Assembly (NCBI GenBank): GCA_023439505.1
Contig: JAEXNR010000011.1
Span: 168,818 to 232,817 of the forward strand
Source of the DNA: Bacillota bacterium
GTDB taxonomy: Bacteria > Bacillota > Clostridia > Lachnospirales > Lachnospiraceae
Length of the DNA stretch: 64,000 bases
Direction: 5' to 3'
This document shows positions 1 to 9,075 of this stretch, one piece after another. The translations under genes were made by a program, and so were the position numbers. Positions within the stretch are counted from its first letter, which is position 1. Each line of letters opens with the position of its first letter. Under the pieces are notes generated by a model. That model saw only the letters and a list, made by a program, of their open reading frames with translations, was not told the origin of the DNA and ran no database searches.

Positions 1-983
1 GGCATCTTATAACTTCCGCCCTTTCGTTTATAGAGCTGGAAATTCTCCAGCTCCAGAACTTCCTCCTTCGTCATAAAGAAGTTATATTCCAGCACCTCTG
101 ATACCTGTCTGCTGCATTCCATCGCTTTATCCAATTGGTTTGTAACAGCGCCAATGCATGCACAGATTTCCGGCAGAAGCTCATTACGAAGCCGATGGTT
201 CATCTGAAGGATCTGTTTTTTCATATACACCTTATGGGATCTGGAACTTTTCTTCTCCGGATCGAGTACGAAAAATACGATATCTTTTCCTTTCATTACT
301 TCAATCACTCTGACTCCATGCATCTTTTCATACTCATACATGGAAAAGATCACTTTATTTTGTACGTCAGCAATCATTGGTTCCCTGGAAGAACGGACCC
401 GTACAGCAACCACCTGGATATGAATTCCGGAGAGACCCAGTTCCTCCAAATAAGCTTTTTCGTAATCGTTGATACGCTTACGGCCTGAAAATAGTTCAGA
501 CAATACATTTCCCTGTATTGCCTTTATTGATTTTTTTACCTTTGTCTGATACGCTGCATTTTCCAAAAGGATCGCTCTTTCATATTCTGCACGCTTCTCC
601 TGTTGCTTTAATTCTCCTATGGTTTCTTTGATCACCCTCATGACATAATCGTTATTCAACGGTTTGAGCAAGAGATCCTTTACATTGAGTTGTAACGCTC
701 TTCTGGCATACTCAAATTCCTGATACCCTGTGATAATTACAACCTTTGATTCCGGCAGACGCTGATTGATATACTGGGCCAGCTCCAGCCCGTCCAGACC
801 CGGCATACGGATATCCGTAATGAGGATATCCGGACGAAGCTCCTCAATGAGCTCCTTTGCCTTTAAGCCATCTTCAGCCACTCCGGCAATAAAACAGTCA
901 TATTGTTCCCAGGGTATTGACTTAGTGAGGGCTTCCAATATGAGCGGTGTATCATCGGCAAGCAGCACTTTATATTGTTTCAT
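1..983 (-). CDS. Response regulator, YesN/AraC type (partial, C-terminus outside window)
   Basis: The reading frame is open from an ATG at 983 to the left edge, giving the first 327 residues; the stop and the expected AraC-type helix-turn-helix lie outside the window. The receiver domain (about residues 1-120) is complete: acidic pair D10-D11, phospho-acceptor D57 in the segment ITDIRMPG, T85 and K107 (LLLKPL). It is followed by a linker region typical of YesN-like regulators. The start overlaps the 3' end of the histidine kinase gene by 14 bases, so the pair is translationally coupled and should act as one two-component system. YesN-type regulators usually switch on sugar transporter or glycosidase genes; the target here is not visible. 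Confidence 0.9.
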   Translation of the reverse strand, partial: MKQYKVLLADDTPLILEALTKSIPWEQYDCFIAGVAEDGLKAKELIEELRPDILITDIRMPGLDGLELAQYINQRLPESKVVIITGYQEFEYARRALQLNVKDLLLKPLNNDYVMRVIKETIGELKQQEKRAEYERAILLENAAYQTKVKKSIKAIQGNVLSELFSGRKRINDYEKAYLEELGLSGIHIQVVAVRVRSSREPMIADVQNKVIFSMYEYEKMHGVRVIEVMKGKDIVFFVLDPEKKSSRSHKVYMKKQILQMNHRLRNELLPEICACIGAVTNQLDKAMECSRQVSEVLEYNFFMTKEEVLELENFQLYKRKGGSYKM

Positions 984-2769
984 CCTCTATTTCCTCCTCG
1001 AACCGGATTGGCATTCTGACAGTAATATTGGTTCCTTTTCCTTCCTCGCTTTTAATGCTTAATCCGTACTCCGTGCCATAAAGTATTTGTATTCTTTTAT
1101 GAACGGACATAATTCCTACTTTGGTATGCATTCGGCTTTTTTCTCTGTTATCCGTCATAAGATCATTCATCTTATCCGATACAATTCCTACTCCGTCATC
1201 CTTCACCGTAATTACCATATCTTTTCTTTCACATCGGGCGTTCACCCATATGGTCCCCTTTCCTACCTTAGGCGCCAGTCCGTGGATGAACGCATTTTCG
1301 ACCAGTGGCTGTAAGATCAGCTTGGGGATCATCGTTTCCAGCAAGGATTCTTCTGCGTGTATGGAGATATCAAGTTTATCCTGACAGGAAACTTTCTGGA
1401 TCTTAATATAGTTTTGAATATTTTCAATCTCCTCCCACAGATACACATACTTTCTTTTATTGCTGATGGAATCTCTCAGATAATTTCCAAGCAGGTAAAT
1501 ACTGTCAGCGATCCGGTCATCGCCACTAAGCTTTGCCATACTATTGATGCTTTCCAGCGTATTGTAGAGAAAATGCGGATTCATCTTTGCCTGCAGCGCA
1601 TCGTACTCAAACTGAAGTGTTTTAATCTGGGCTGTTTTCATCTTTGTCTTTTCTTCACTGACAACTTCAATCAGATCCTGTATTTGCTTTGACATTTCAT
1701 TGAATTTCACAGCAAGTAATCCGATTTCATCCTTAGACCCGGGGACAATCTCCGTAGTAAAATCTCCTTTCGAGATCAACTGGATTTTAAATAGCAGCTG
1801 ACTGATGGTTCCCGCAATTCCCCGGGAGATCAGCCATGCAACCCCTCCGGACAAAGCACTGGCCAGAACCGCAATATAAATGAACGGCATTAATATTTTA
1901 CCGGCTTCGTCGGATATAATTTTCAAATCAATTAATTGCATTAACCACAGATTATTCTCTTTGGAAAACCACGTAACATAAATATATGGTGTTTCACGAT
2001 AATAAAACTTTTGCTGTCTTTGTACGGATGGTTGGGCATAGGATACCGTCAACTTTGCTACCTCCGTCTTCCCTTCGTCAGATCCCAATAAGACCTCATT
2101 GCTGTTGTTAAACATTATCAGACTGTTATATGCTTCCGTGACCGAATTTTCATAGATCTTTCGAAGGTAATCTGCATCAATTCCTATGGTTATGACACCC
2201 ACCTGATTCATATTTTTATGATCAATAATTGCCCTTGAGACAAGTACTACTTTCTCATTATAGGGATACAGATACGTCTTTCCCAACATTCCCAGAACTT
2301 TTTCATAAGGAATCCCGGAAGCAATCTCTCCTTGCGCTTCCTCCAGACCTGTTTGTGATGCATAATATAATGACTCCTTTTTATTTGAGATCACAACCAG
2401 TTGGATCTTATTGTTGTAATTCATCAGATTATAACTAAAATTACTTAGGAACTTATTTCTCTCATATTTTCCTTTGCCTGTCATCTCTCCCCCGCTCAGA
2501 TAGCCTGCCAGATCGGAATCGAAATATTGACGAAAAACAAAATCTGTGATTGCTGTAATCGCTGAATCATAGTTTTCCCCCAGATGTTCCACAATACTGA
2601 TACTTGCAGACTGAGATTTTTTCGTCAGCAAATTTTTAACAAACGCATATCCGGTCAAACCAAGTAAAATTGTCATGATCAGAATAATACTAATATTCAT
2701 GAAGTATAGTTTTCTTCGGATGCTGTAATCCATAAACCGATGATATATCCGTAATAATATTTTTTTCAT
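970..2769 (-). CDS. Sensor histidine kinase, YesM family
   Basis: A 599-residue membrane sensor kinase. A membrane segment at about residues 21-44 is followed by an extracellular sensor of about 240 residues, a second membrane segment (about 291-312), a HAMP linker, and the His_kinase domain with phospho-acceptor H399 in NPHFLYNTLESI. The ATPase domain shows the N-box (LQPLVENAFIHG, about 486-497), the G1 box DDGVG (524-528) and a second motif near VGIMSVHKRI (551-560). A strong AGGAGGAG site lies just before the ATG. It is first in a two-gene operon with the response regulator, whose start overlaps its stop. The family detects extracellular signals, often carbohydrates or peptides, and phosphorylates the partner regulator. 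Confidence 0.93.
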   Translation of the reverse strand: MKKILLRIYHRFMDYSIRRKLYFMNISIILIMTILLGLTGYAFVKNLLTKKSQSASISIVEHLGENYDSAITAITDFVFRQYFDSDLAGYLSGGEMTGKGKYERNKFLSNFSYNLMNYNNKIQLVVISNKKESLYYASQTGLEEAQGEIASGIPYEKVLGMLGKTYLYPYNEKVVLVSRAIIDHKNMNQVGVITIGIDADYLRKIYENSVTEAYNSLIMFNNSNEVLLGSDEGKTEVAKLTVSYAQPSVQRQQKFYYRETPYIYVTWFSKENNLWLMQLIDLKIISDEAGKILMPFIYIAVLASALSGGVAWLISRGIAGTISQLLFKIQLISKGDFTTEIVPGSKDEIGLLAVKFNEMSKQIQDLIEVVSEEKTKMKTAQIKTLQFEYDALQAKMNPHFLYNTLESINSMAKLSGDDRIADSIYLLGNYLRDSISNKRKYVYLWEEIENIQNYIKIQKVSCQDKLDISIHAEESLLETMIPKLILQPLVENAFIHGLAPKVGKGTIWVNARCERKDMVITVKDDGVGIVSDKMNDLMTDNREKSRMHTKVGIMSVHKRIQILYGTEYGLSIKSEEGKGTNITVRMPIRFEEEIEDETI

Positions 2770-2859
2770 CTGCTCCTCCTGTATCGTAATCCATCTACTT
2801 ATTTATTAACATATCATGTGAAGTATGGAACTCATAATTCACATTATAACAAATTCTTC

Positions 2860-2902
2860 GAAAAACAAAAGCCGTTACATAACACGAATGTCATGTAACG
2901 AC
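2860..2902 (-). terminator. Rho-independent terminator of the greA-like gene
   Basis: Read on the minus strand, an 8-bp inverted repeat (CGTTACAT/ATGTAACG, 2873-2900) with a 12-base loop is followed by a T-rich run (2861-2870). It lies 38 bases after the greA stop and before the histidine kinase promoter region. Confidence 0.8.
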
Positions 2903-2938
2903 TATTTTCGATAAAATATATATTTCATACAGGAAAAA

Positions 2939-3451
2939 TCAATACTTTCTTAATTCGTCCTCTCCATCATCTTCCAGTTTCTCAATATTTTTAATTATGA
3001 CATCATAGCAAATTTCCCGCCCGTTGGTGTTCACATTAACACTAACTCTGTCATTCACTTTATGTTTCATTAAGGCTTTTCCAAGCGGTGAATCCATCCC
3101 GATTTTTCCTTTCAAGGAATTGGATCTGACGGTGGTAACGATCTTAACAGTTTCTTCTTCCTCATCGTCAGGATAGTATATCGTCACCTTATCGTTCAAT
3201 CCCACTTCATCCTCATTGGAATCTTCCGTTATAATCTGTGCCGTCTTTATCATTCTCTTTAAATGTTTTATTCGTCCTTCATTCTCTCTCTGAGCCTTTT
3301 TGGCTGCTTTATATTCAAAATTCTCACTTAAATCACCATGCGCTCTTGCTTCCTTTACATCTGTAAGGGTTTCAGGTCGAACAACCAAAATACGATATTC
3401 AATTTCCTCTTCCATCCTCTTAATATCTTTTTGCGTAATTTTATCGTACAT
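2939..3451 (-). CDS. greA: Transcription elongation factor GreA/GreB family
   Basis: A 170-residue protein with the two Gre domains. The N-terminal coiled coil (about 1-75) carries the family signature EARAHGDLSENFEYKAAK (residues 34-51) with the acidic tip residues D40 and E43 that reach into the RNA polymerase secondary channel to stimulate cleavage of backtracked RNA. The C-terminal FKBP-like domain contains the expected SPLGKALM segment. It is slightly longer than standard GreA (about 158) and has an acidic insert (DDEEEE) near residue 96, so it may be a second Gre paralogue rather than the housekeeping copy. AAGGAGG lies before the ATG. The gene is monocistronic, with its own promoter and terminator. 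Confidence 0.88.
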   Translation of the reverse strand: MYDKITQKDIKRMEEEIEYRILVVRPETLTDVKEARAHGDLSENFEYKAAKKAQRENEGRIKHLKRMIKTAQIITEDSNEDEVGLNDKVTIYYPDDEEEETVKIVTTVRSNSLKGKIGMDSPLGKALMKHKVNDRVSVNVNTNGREICYDVIIKNIEKLEDDGEDELRKY

Positions 3452-3493
3452 GAAATAGCCTCCTTCTCTCAGCCTGCGCTCAAATACTCAACT

Positions 3494-3522
3494 ATTATAC
3501 CCTGATCTCCATATAAAGTCCA
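3494..3522 (-). promoter_or_regulatory. Sigma-A type promoter of the greA-like gene
   Basis: On the minus strand TGGACT (3522-3517), 17 bases, TATAAT (3499-3494). The distance to the ATG at 3451 is compatible with a short leader. Confidence 0.6.
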
Positions 3523-3703
3523 TACCAATAGGTACTTTATGGAAATTCATTATTTAAAAAACTATCTCGTATAGCTATCATAAATAACTGCTTGATCAAC
3601 TGTCTTAAATAACTGCTTATAGAAATTTCTTCTTTGGGAATATTACTAATGTTCCTATAAAATGTTCCAATGATAAAAATAAAAATTTATTTGGGGGGAA
3701 GGT

Positions 3704-4645
3704 ATGAAAACCAATAAACGTCTGACCAAAGCTTACAATAATGCAATGATAGCTTACATCGATGAAAATTCTAAGTATGTGTTCTTCAGTGACTGCCACA
3801 GAGGGGATGATAGTGTCTCCGACGAGTTCACAAGAAATCAGATTCTTCTGTTGCATGCACTCAATTACTATGATGAGAATGATTATACCTATGTGGAAGT
3901 CGGTGACGGAGATGAGCTTTGGGAATATCCGCGGTTTAAGCATATTCGTCTGGCACACAGTGATGTATTTCTTGCAATGAAACGGTTGTTCGAACATAAC
4001 CGCCTGATCATGCTTTACGGAAATCATAATATCTATCTCAAATCACAGGAATATGTAAAAAATAATTACTATTATTTTTATGATGAATATAATCAGACTA
4101 TGGTGAAACTTTTCAAAGGAATATGTCCACAGGAAGCACTGGTTTTAAAAAACAATACGACCGGTCAGGAGATTCTCATTGTTCATGGTCATCAGGGGGA
4201 TTTTATCAATGACCAGGTCTGGGTTGTCTCCATGTTCTTATTACGTTATTTCTGGCGTTTTATGCATGTTGTAGGACTTGAAAATCCCTCCAGCCCCGCA
4301 AGAAATCTATATAAAAGACATAAGGTAGAAAAAGCTTATAAGAAATGGATCTATCAAAATAAGATGATGCTGATTTGCGGACATACTCATCGCCCCAAGT
4401 ACCCTAAGAAGGACGAGCTTCCCTATTTTAATACTGGCTGCTGCATCAATACCAGGGGAATTACCGGTATGGAAATTATCGGGAACTCTATTATTATGGT
4501 AAGCTGGAGATTTCAGGCTGACTTTAAAGGCGTAATGAAAATCGAGAGAACCATTGTCCGCGGTCCCGAGCCTCTGGAAAAATTTGATTTCAGTAAAAAC
4601 CAATTCAAATGTGAATCCTTCATTATGGATGATTGTGAGGACTAG
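3704..4645 (+). CDS. Metallophosphoesterase (calcineurin-like)
   Basis: A 313-residue protein with the ordered motifs of binuclear metallophosphatases: FSDCHRGDD (about residues 28-36), GDGDELWE (66-73), YGNHN (about 106), VHGHQGD (about 163) and CGHTHRP (about 225). No signal peptide is seen, so it should be cytoplasmic. The layout recalls UDP-2,3-diacylglucosamine hydrolase-like enzymes, but Gram-positives lack lipid A, so the substrate is not known; a nucleotide or lipid diphosphate is possible. A GGGGGGAAGG site precedes the ATG closely. It is a single gene, convergent with the gene at 4683-5414 and transcribed away from greA. Confidence 0.87.
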   Translation: MKTNKRLTKAYNNAMIAYIDENSKYVFFSDCHRGDDSVSDEFTRNQILLLHALNYYDENDYTYVEVGDGDELWEYPRFKHIRLAHSDVFLAMKRLFEHNRLIMLYGNHNIYLKSQEYVKNNYYYFYDEYNQTMVKLFKGICPQEALVLKNNTTGQEILIVHGHQGDFINDQVWVVSMFLLRYFWRFMHVVGLENPSSPARNLYKRHKVEKAYKKWIYQNKMMLICGHTHRPKYPKKDELPYFNTGCCINTRGITGMEIIGNSIIMVSWRFQADFKGVMKIERTIVRGPEPLEKFDFSKNQFKCESFIMDDCED

Positions 4646-4682
4646 CCAGTCTTCTTCATAATTCCGGCTGTGATCCTCTGAT

Positions 4683-5414
4683 TTATCCGATTATTTTCAG
4701 CAGTTCTCTCTCATTGGATTCGGGAAGTCTTTGCAGAAGATGATTCAACATCCTATCTCTTGCATCGGCTTTGCTAAGATGATATGCACAGCGGACATAA
4801 TCGTCTCCATATAGTCTCTCACTCAGAGAATATCTGGCAATCGACCAACCATATTCTTCATTTCTTTTGTTCCGCTTTTTTTGAAACCCCCTGACAGTGA
4901 TATAGGTGGTCATCTGAAGTTGATTGAGTACCCCATCAAATCCACGTTCACCGCCTTTACCAAAGCCGGTCATAGATTTTAGCTCAAAAGAGGGCAATTC
5001 CTCATACTCCGACAGCACATCAATCACATTCTTCGCCTTTTTAGAAGCCAACCCATCCTCATATCTGCTGTCAAAATCATAACCGTCCCTGCGATAGGAG
5101 GCAAAGATCGGGTACCACTCCTTTGAGATAAAACCGGCCTTGGCAAGAAAGTATTTTCCATATGCTACTTTCCCCTCCGAGGCGATAACTTCTCGCCATT
5201 CCCAGGGATCCTCCTGTGGGTTAGGCCCCCACCAGGCTCTACCTGCAGTCATCTCTTCCACCGAAAAGCCTTTCACCGAATTCTTGAACAGGGGGAGAAA
5301 TCCAATGTCCTGAATCACATCTGTTAATTGTGCATAACTTTTGACTCTTCTCTCATCCTGATCGGAAAGACCCTCCATGGTCCAAACACCGTCAATTGTA
5401 ACCAATCCCGACAC
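4683..5414 (-). CDS. Unrecognised conserved protein, possibly AlkZ-related
   Basis: A 243-residue soluble protein, not securely identified. Visible features are an N-terminal segment YAQLTDVIQDIGFLPLF, a tryptophan-rich stretch (RAWWGPNPQEDPWEWRE), then GKYFLAKAGFISKEWYPIFASYRRDGYDF, followed by a mixed C-terminal half ending in charged helices. The FLPLF...W...K..FIS..WYP..YRR pattern is reminiscent of the AlkZ/YcaQ-related proteins of Clostridia, which belong to a DNA glycosylase superfamily; this is a recollection, not a demonstrated match, and no glycosylase catalytic motif was confirmed. It starts 10 bases after the stop of the HD nucleotidase gene, so the two are probably cotranscribed. 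A GGAGGTG site precedes the ATG. Confidence 0.6.
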   Translation of the reverse strand: MSGLVTIDGVWTMEGLSDQDERRVKSYAQLTDVIQDIGFLPLFKNSVKGFSVEEMTAGRAWWGPNPQEDPWEWREVIASEGKVAYGKYFLAKAGFISKEWYPIFASYRRDGYDFDSRYEDGLASKKAKNVIDVLSEYEELPSFELKSMTGFGKGGERGFDGVLNQLQMTTYITVRGFQKKRNKRNEEYGWSIARYSLSERLYGDDYVRCAYHLSKADARDRMLNHLLQRLPESNERELLKIIG

Positions 5415-5424
5415 CTCCCTCTTA

Positions 5425-6006
5425 TCAGCTCAGTTCATCTAGCGTCTTATAGTAGGATGGAAGGAATTCTTCCATAAAGATATCCAATTCCTCCAATTCC
5501 ATATCCTTCAGTGCCTGAAGGATTGTTTTCTCTGCACTGATGAATTCTGTATTCCCTGCTTTCTTCTCTTCAATACATTTGATTAAGGCAGACAGCTTAT
5601 CCGCTGCCTTTACCAATCGGTACAGATAGAGATCCTCCTCTTTTGCAAAGAATACTTCTTCATAACTCCTTCGCAGATCCGAAGGCAGCATCTGTAACAA
5701 TCTTATAGCGGCCTCTTTCTCCACCTCTTTAAAAGCACCCTGAATATTCTCATTAAAGTATTTTATGGGTGTGGGCATATCACCGGTTATGATCTCTGTT
5801 ACATCATGATAGATTCCAATCAGAGCAGCTTTCTCCGGATGAATGGTTTTACCGAGACGTTCTCTGCCGATCACAGCCAATGCATGAGCAAGAATACTCA
5901 CATCCAGAGAATGCTCACTGATATTCTCTGACTGGGAATTACGCATCAGGGACCATCGCTCTATTAATTTCATACGGGATACCATAGCAAAAAAATCCTG
6001 TTCCAT
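5425..6006 (-). CDS. yfbR: HD-domain 5'-deoxynucleotidase, YfbR-like
   Basis: A 193-residue HD-superfamily phosphohydrolase. The YfbR pattern is clear: RWSLMRN (about 17-23), ENISEHS (27-33), the HD dyad with flanks GIYHDVTEIITGDMPTPIKY (about 64-83), and the later ADKLSALIKCIEE segment that supplies another metal-binding Asp. YfbR enzymes remove the 5'-phosphate from deoxyribonucleoside monophosphates and take part in nucleotide pool balance. It lies between uvrA and the unknown gene at 4683-5414, on the same strand, 104 bases after the uvrA stop. Cytoplasmic; no signal peptide. Confidence 0.88.
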   Translation of the reverse strand: MEQDFFAMVSRMKLIERWSLMRNSQSENISEHSLDVSILAHALAVIGRERLGKTIHPEKAALIGIYHDVTEIITGDMPTPIKYFNENIQGAFKEVEKEAAIRLLQMLPSDLRRSYEEVFFAKEEDLYLYRLVKAADKLSALIKCIEEKKAGNTEFISAEKTILQALKDMELEELDIFMEEFLPSYYKTLDELS

Positions 6007-6110
6007 GATCAGTCATCCACCTTTTTGTCCAATGTAATAATTCCTGTTCCTACATCCGCATCCATCCCACCGGATCCCGGTATCATGCCACGTTGTGCCT
6101 GTCATTCTCG

Positions 6111-8951
6111 TTACACTTCCATATTCAGATATTTCTTCACATATGCGCCGGTGTAGGAGTTCTCATTCATAGCAACTTCCTCCGGGGTCCCCTGAGCAAT
6201 CACCGTTCCGCCTTTGTCTCCGCCTTCCGGTCCGATATCAATGATATAATCAGCGGTTTTAATCACGTCAAGATTATGTTCAATTACCACTACCGTATTA
6301 CCGCTGTCGGAAAATCTATGCAGTATCTCAATCAGCTTGTGTACATCTGCAAAATGTAATCCGGTGGTGGGCTCGTCCAGAATATAGATGGTCTTTCCCG
6401 TACTTCTCTTGCTTAACTCAGTCGCAAGTTTAATTCTCTGTGCCTCTCCGCCTGAGAGTGAAGTAGAGGGATGTCCGAGCCTTAAATAAGATAGACCTAC
6501 GTCATTGAGAGTTTCAATCTTTCTTTTGATGGAAGGTACATTTTCAAAGAAGTGAAGTGCTTCTTCCACGGTCATATTTAATACATCAAAGATACTCTTT
6601 CCTTTATAGTGAACCTCCAGGGTTTCTCTGTTATAGCGTTTCCCCCCGCATACTTCACAGGGTACATAGATATCCGGAAGGAAATTCATCTCGATCTTTA
6701 AGATCCCGTCTCCGCTGCAGGCTTCACAACGTCCACCCTTCACATTAAAGCTGAAACGTCCCTTGGAGTATCCTCTCATCTTGGCGTCCTGCGTTGCTGC
6801 AAACAGGTCTCGAATCTGATCGAAGATTCCGGTATACGTAGCGGGATTGGATCTTGGTGTCCTTCCAATGGGGGACTGATCAATATTAATTACTTTGTCC
6901 AGTTGATCAATTCCTAACATTGTCTCATGTTTTCCCGGAATACAACGGGCTTTGTTCAGATCTCTGGCCAGTCTCTTATATAAAATCTCTGTAACCAGAG
7001 AACTCTTTCCCGAACCGGATACTCCGGTGATACAGGTCATAATACCAAGAGGAATATCAACGTTCACATTCTTAAGATTATTCTCAGAAGCCCCAATAAC
7101 GGACAAATATCCTGTCGACTTTCTTCTCTCCTTCGGGAGCGGAATTCTTGTCTTGCCGCTTAGATAGGCACCGGTGATGGATTCCTTAATCTTCATAATC
7201 TGCTTTGCCGTTCCCTGGGCCACTACTTTGCCCCCGTGTTCTCCGGCGCCGGGACCGATATCAATAATATAGTCCGCCGCAAACATGGTATCTTCATCGT
7301 GCTCCACGACAATCAGGGTATTTCCCAATTCCTTCAGATTGTTCAGTGTCTTTAATAATTTATCATTGTCCCTCTGGTGCAGTCCAATGCTTGGCTCATC
7401 CAGAATATAAGCTACTCCAACCAGACCGGAACCAATCTGGGTTGCAAGACGAATTCTCTGGGATTCACCACCGGATAACGTTCCTGTGGCTCTGGCTAAG
7501 GTCAGATAATCCAATCCAACATCCATAAGGAAGCTGATTCTTGCTCTGATCTCCTTTAATACCAGTTCCCCAATCTTAAGCTGCATGCTGGTTAATTGCA
7601 GATTTCCCATGAAATTGGACAAATCACGGATAGAATATTCTGTAACCTCGGAAATATTGCGGTCACCTATGGTTACGGCCAGGGATTCCCTCTTCAGACG
7701 TTTTCCGTTACACTCCTTACAGGGAGTGGTTCTCATAAAGCTCTCATATTCCTGTTTCACCGATTCTGATCCGGTTTCCCGATAACGCCGCTCTATGTTT
7801 CGAATGAGACCTTCAAAGGCAACATCATAGATCCCTTCTCCGCGCTGACCCCGGTAATGAACCTTTACGGACTTGCCGTCCGTGCCATAAATAAAGATAT
7901 GGCGTGCCTTCTCAGATAGTTTTTCATATGGAGTATTCAGATCAAAATGGTATTCCTTTGCCAATGCCTCCATAATACATCTGGAATAGCTTCCTTTATC
8001 CACCACAGACTGCCAGCCGGGAGCTGCTATGGCTCCGTCTATTATACTCTTGGTCTTGTCTGCAATCAATAACTCCTCATCGAACTCCATTTTAATGCCC
8101 AGTCCGTGGCAATCCGGGCAGGCACCGAACGGATTATTAAAGGAAAAATTACGTGGTTCAATCTCATCAATACTGATCCCACAATCCGGGCAGGCAAAGT
8201 TCTGACTAAAGGTCAGGGAGTCGTGGTCGATAACATCAACAATCAGCAAACCTTCTGCCAGCTTTAATACGTTTTCAATAGAATCTGATAATCTCTTTTC
8301 AATTCCTTCTTTGATCACCAGACGGTCTACAATAATTTCAATATTATGCTTAATATTCTTCTCTAATTTAATCTCTTCCGTCAACTCATACAGGTTACCA
8401 TCCACCCGTGCTCTGACATAACCGCTGCGCTTCGCCTGTTCAAAAAGTTTTACATGCTCCCCTTTTCGACCACGAACTACAGGTGCCAGTAACTGAATTT
8501 TAGATCCCTGTGGTAATCCCATAATCTCATCCACCATCTGATCCACCGTCTGCTTCTTAATCTCTTTCCCGCAGTTTGGACAATGTGGGATCCCGATTCT
8601 GGCATAGAGCAGACGGAAATAATCATAAATCTCCGTCACAGTTCCAACGGTAGAACGGGGATTGCGATTCGTAGATTTCTGATCTATGGATATTGCGGGC
8701 GGAAGTCCTTCAATACTATCCACATTGGGCTTCTCCATCTGACCGAGGAATTGTCTTGCATAAGAAGATAAGGATTCCATATATCTTCTCTGTCCTTCCG
8801 CATAGATGGTATCAAAAGCCAGGGAGGATTTCCCCGATCCGCTGAGTCCGGTCAAAACCACAAACTGGTCTCTTGGAATGTCTACACTGAGATCCTTTAA
8901 ATTATTCTCTCTTGCACCTCTGATTTTAATATAATTCTTTTTATCCGACAT
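6111..8951 (-). CDS. uvrA: UvrABC excinuclease subunit A
   Basis: DNA damage sensor of nucleotide excision repair; 946 residues from the ATG at 8951, chosen because AGGTGA lies 7 bases upstream and the protein then begins MSDKKNYIKIRGARENNL as in other UvrA proteins. The frame also opens 16 codons earlier, without a ribosome binding site. Two ABC ATPase modules are visible: Walker A GLSGSGKSSLAF and GVSGSGKSSLV, signatures LSGGESQR and LSGGEAQR, Walker B ILDEPSIGLH and ILDEPTTGLH. Zinc-binding CxxC pairs occur at CPNC, CPDC...CPDC and CEAC...CEVC. It follows uvrB on the same strand (124-base gap), forming a uvrBA unit. Confidence 0.97.
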   Translation of the reverse strand: MSDKKNYIKIRGARENNLKDLSVDIPRDQFVVLTGLSGSGKSSLAFDTIYAEGQRRYMESLSSYARQFLGQMEKPNVDSIEGLPPAISIDQKSTNRNPRSTVGTVTEIYDYFRLLYARIGIPHCPNCGKEIKKQTVDQMVDEIMGLPQGSKIQLLAPVVRGRKGEHVKLFEQAKRSGYVRARVDGNLYELTEEIKLEKNIKHNIEIIVDRLVIKEGIEKRLSDSIENVLKLAEGLLIVDVIDHDSLTFSQNFACPDCGISIDEIEPRNFSFNNPFGACPDCHGLGIKMEFDEELLIADKTKSIIDGAIAAPGWQSVVDKGSYSRCIMEALAKEYHFDLNTPYEKLSEKARHIFIYGTDGKSVKVHYRGQRGEGIYDVAFEGLIRNIERRYRETGSESVKQEYESFMRTTPCKECNGKRLKRESLAVTIGDRNISEVTEYSIRDLSNFMGNLQLTSMQLKIGELVLKEIRARISFLMDVGLDYLTLARATGTLSGGESQRIRLATQIGSGLVGVAYILDEPSIGLHQRDNDKLLKTLNNLKELGNTLIVVEHDEDTMFAADYIIDIGPGAGEHGGKVVAQGTAKQIMKIKESITGAYLSGKTRIPLPKERRKSTGYLSVIGASENNLKNVNVDIPLGIMTCITGVSGSGKSSLVTEILYKRLARDLNKARCIPGKHETMLGIDQLDKVINIDQSPIGRTPRSNPATYTGIFDQIRDLFAATQDAKMRGYSKGRFSFNVKGGRCEACSGDGILKIEMNFLPDIYVPCEVCGGKRYNRETLEVHYKGKSIFDVLNMTVEEALHFFENVPSIKRKIETLNDVGLSYLRLGHPSTSLSGGEAQRIKLATELSKRSTGKTIYILDEPTTGLHFADVHKLIEILHRFSDSGNTVVVIEHNLDVIKTADYIIDIGPEGGDKGGTVIAQGTPEEVAMNENSYTGAYVKKYLNMEV

Positions 8952-9075
8952 TATTTCACCTGTTCCTGTTATCTTAGTAACAATAAACCATAACTTCATG
9001 TATCAATAAAGTTTCAATCAATCAGCCATTCTGACAGCCATTCTTATCGTAACGCTTTCAGTTTTTGTCCGGGTA

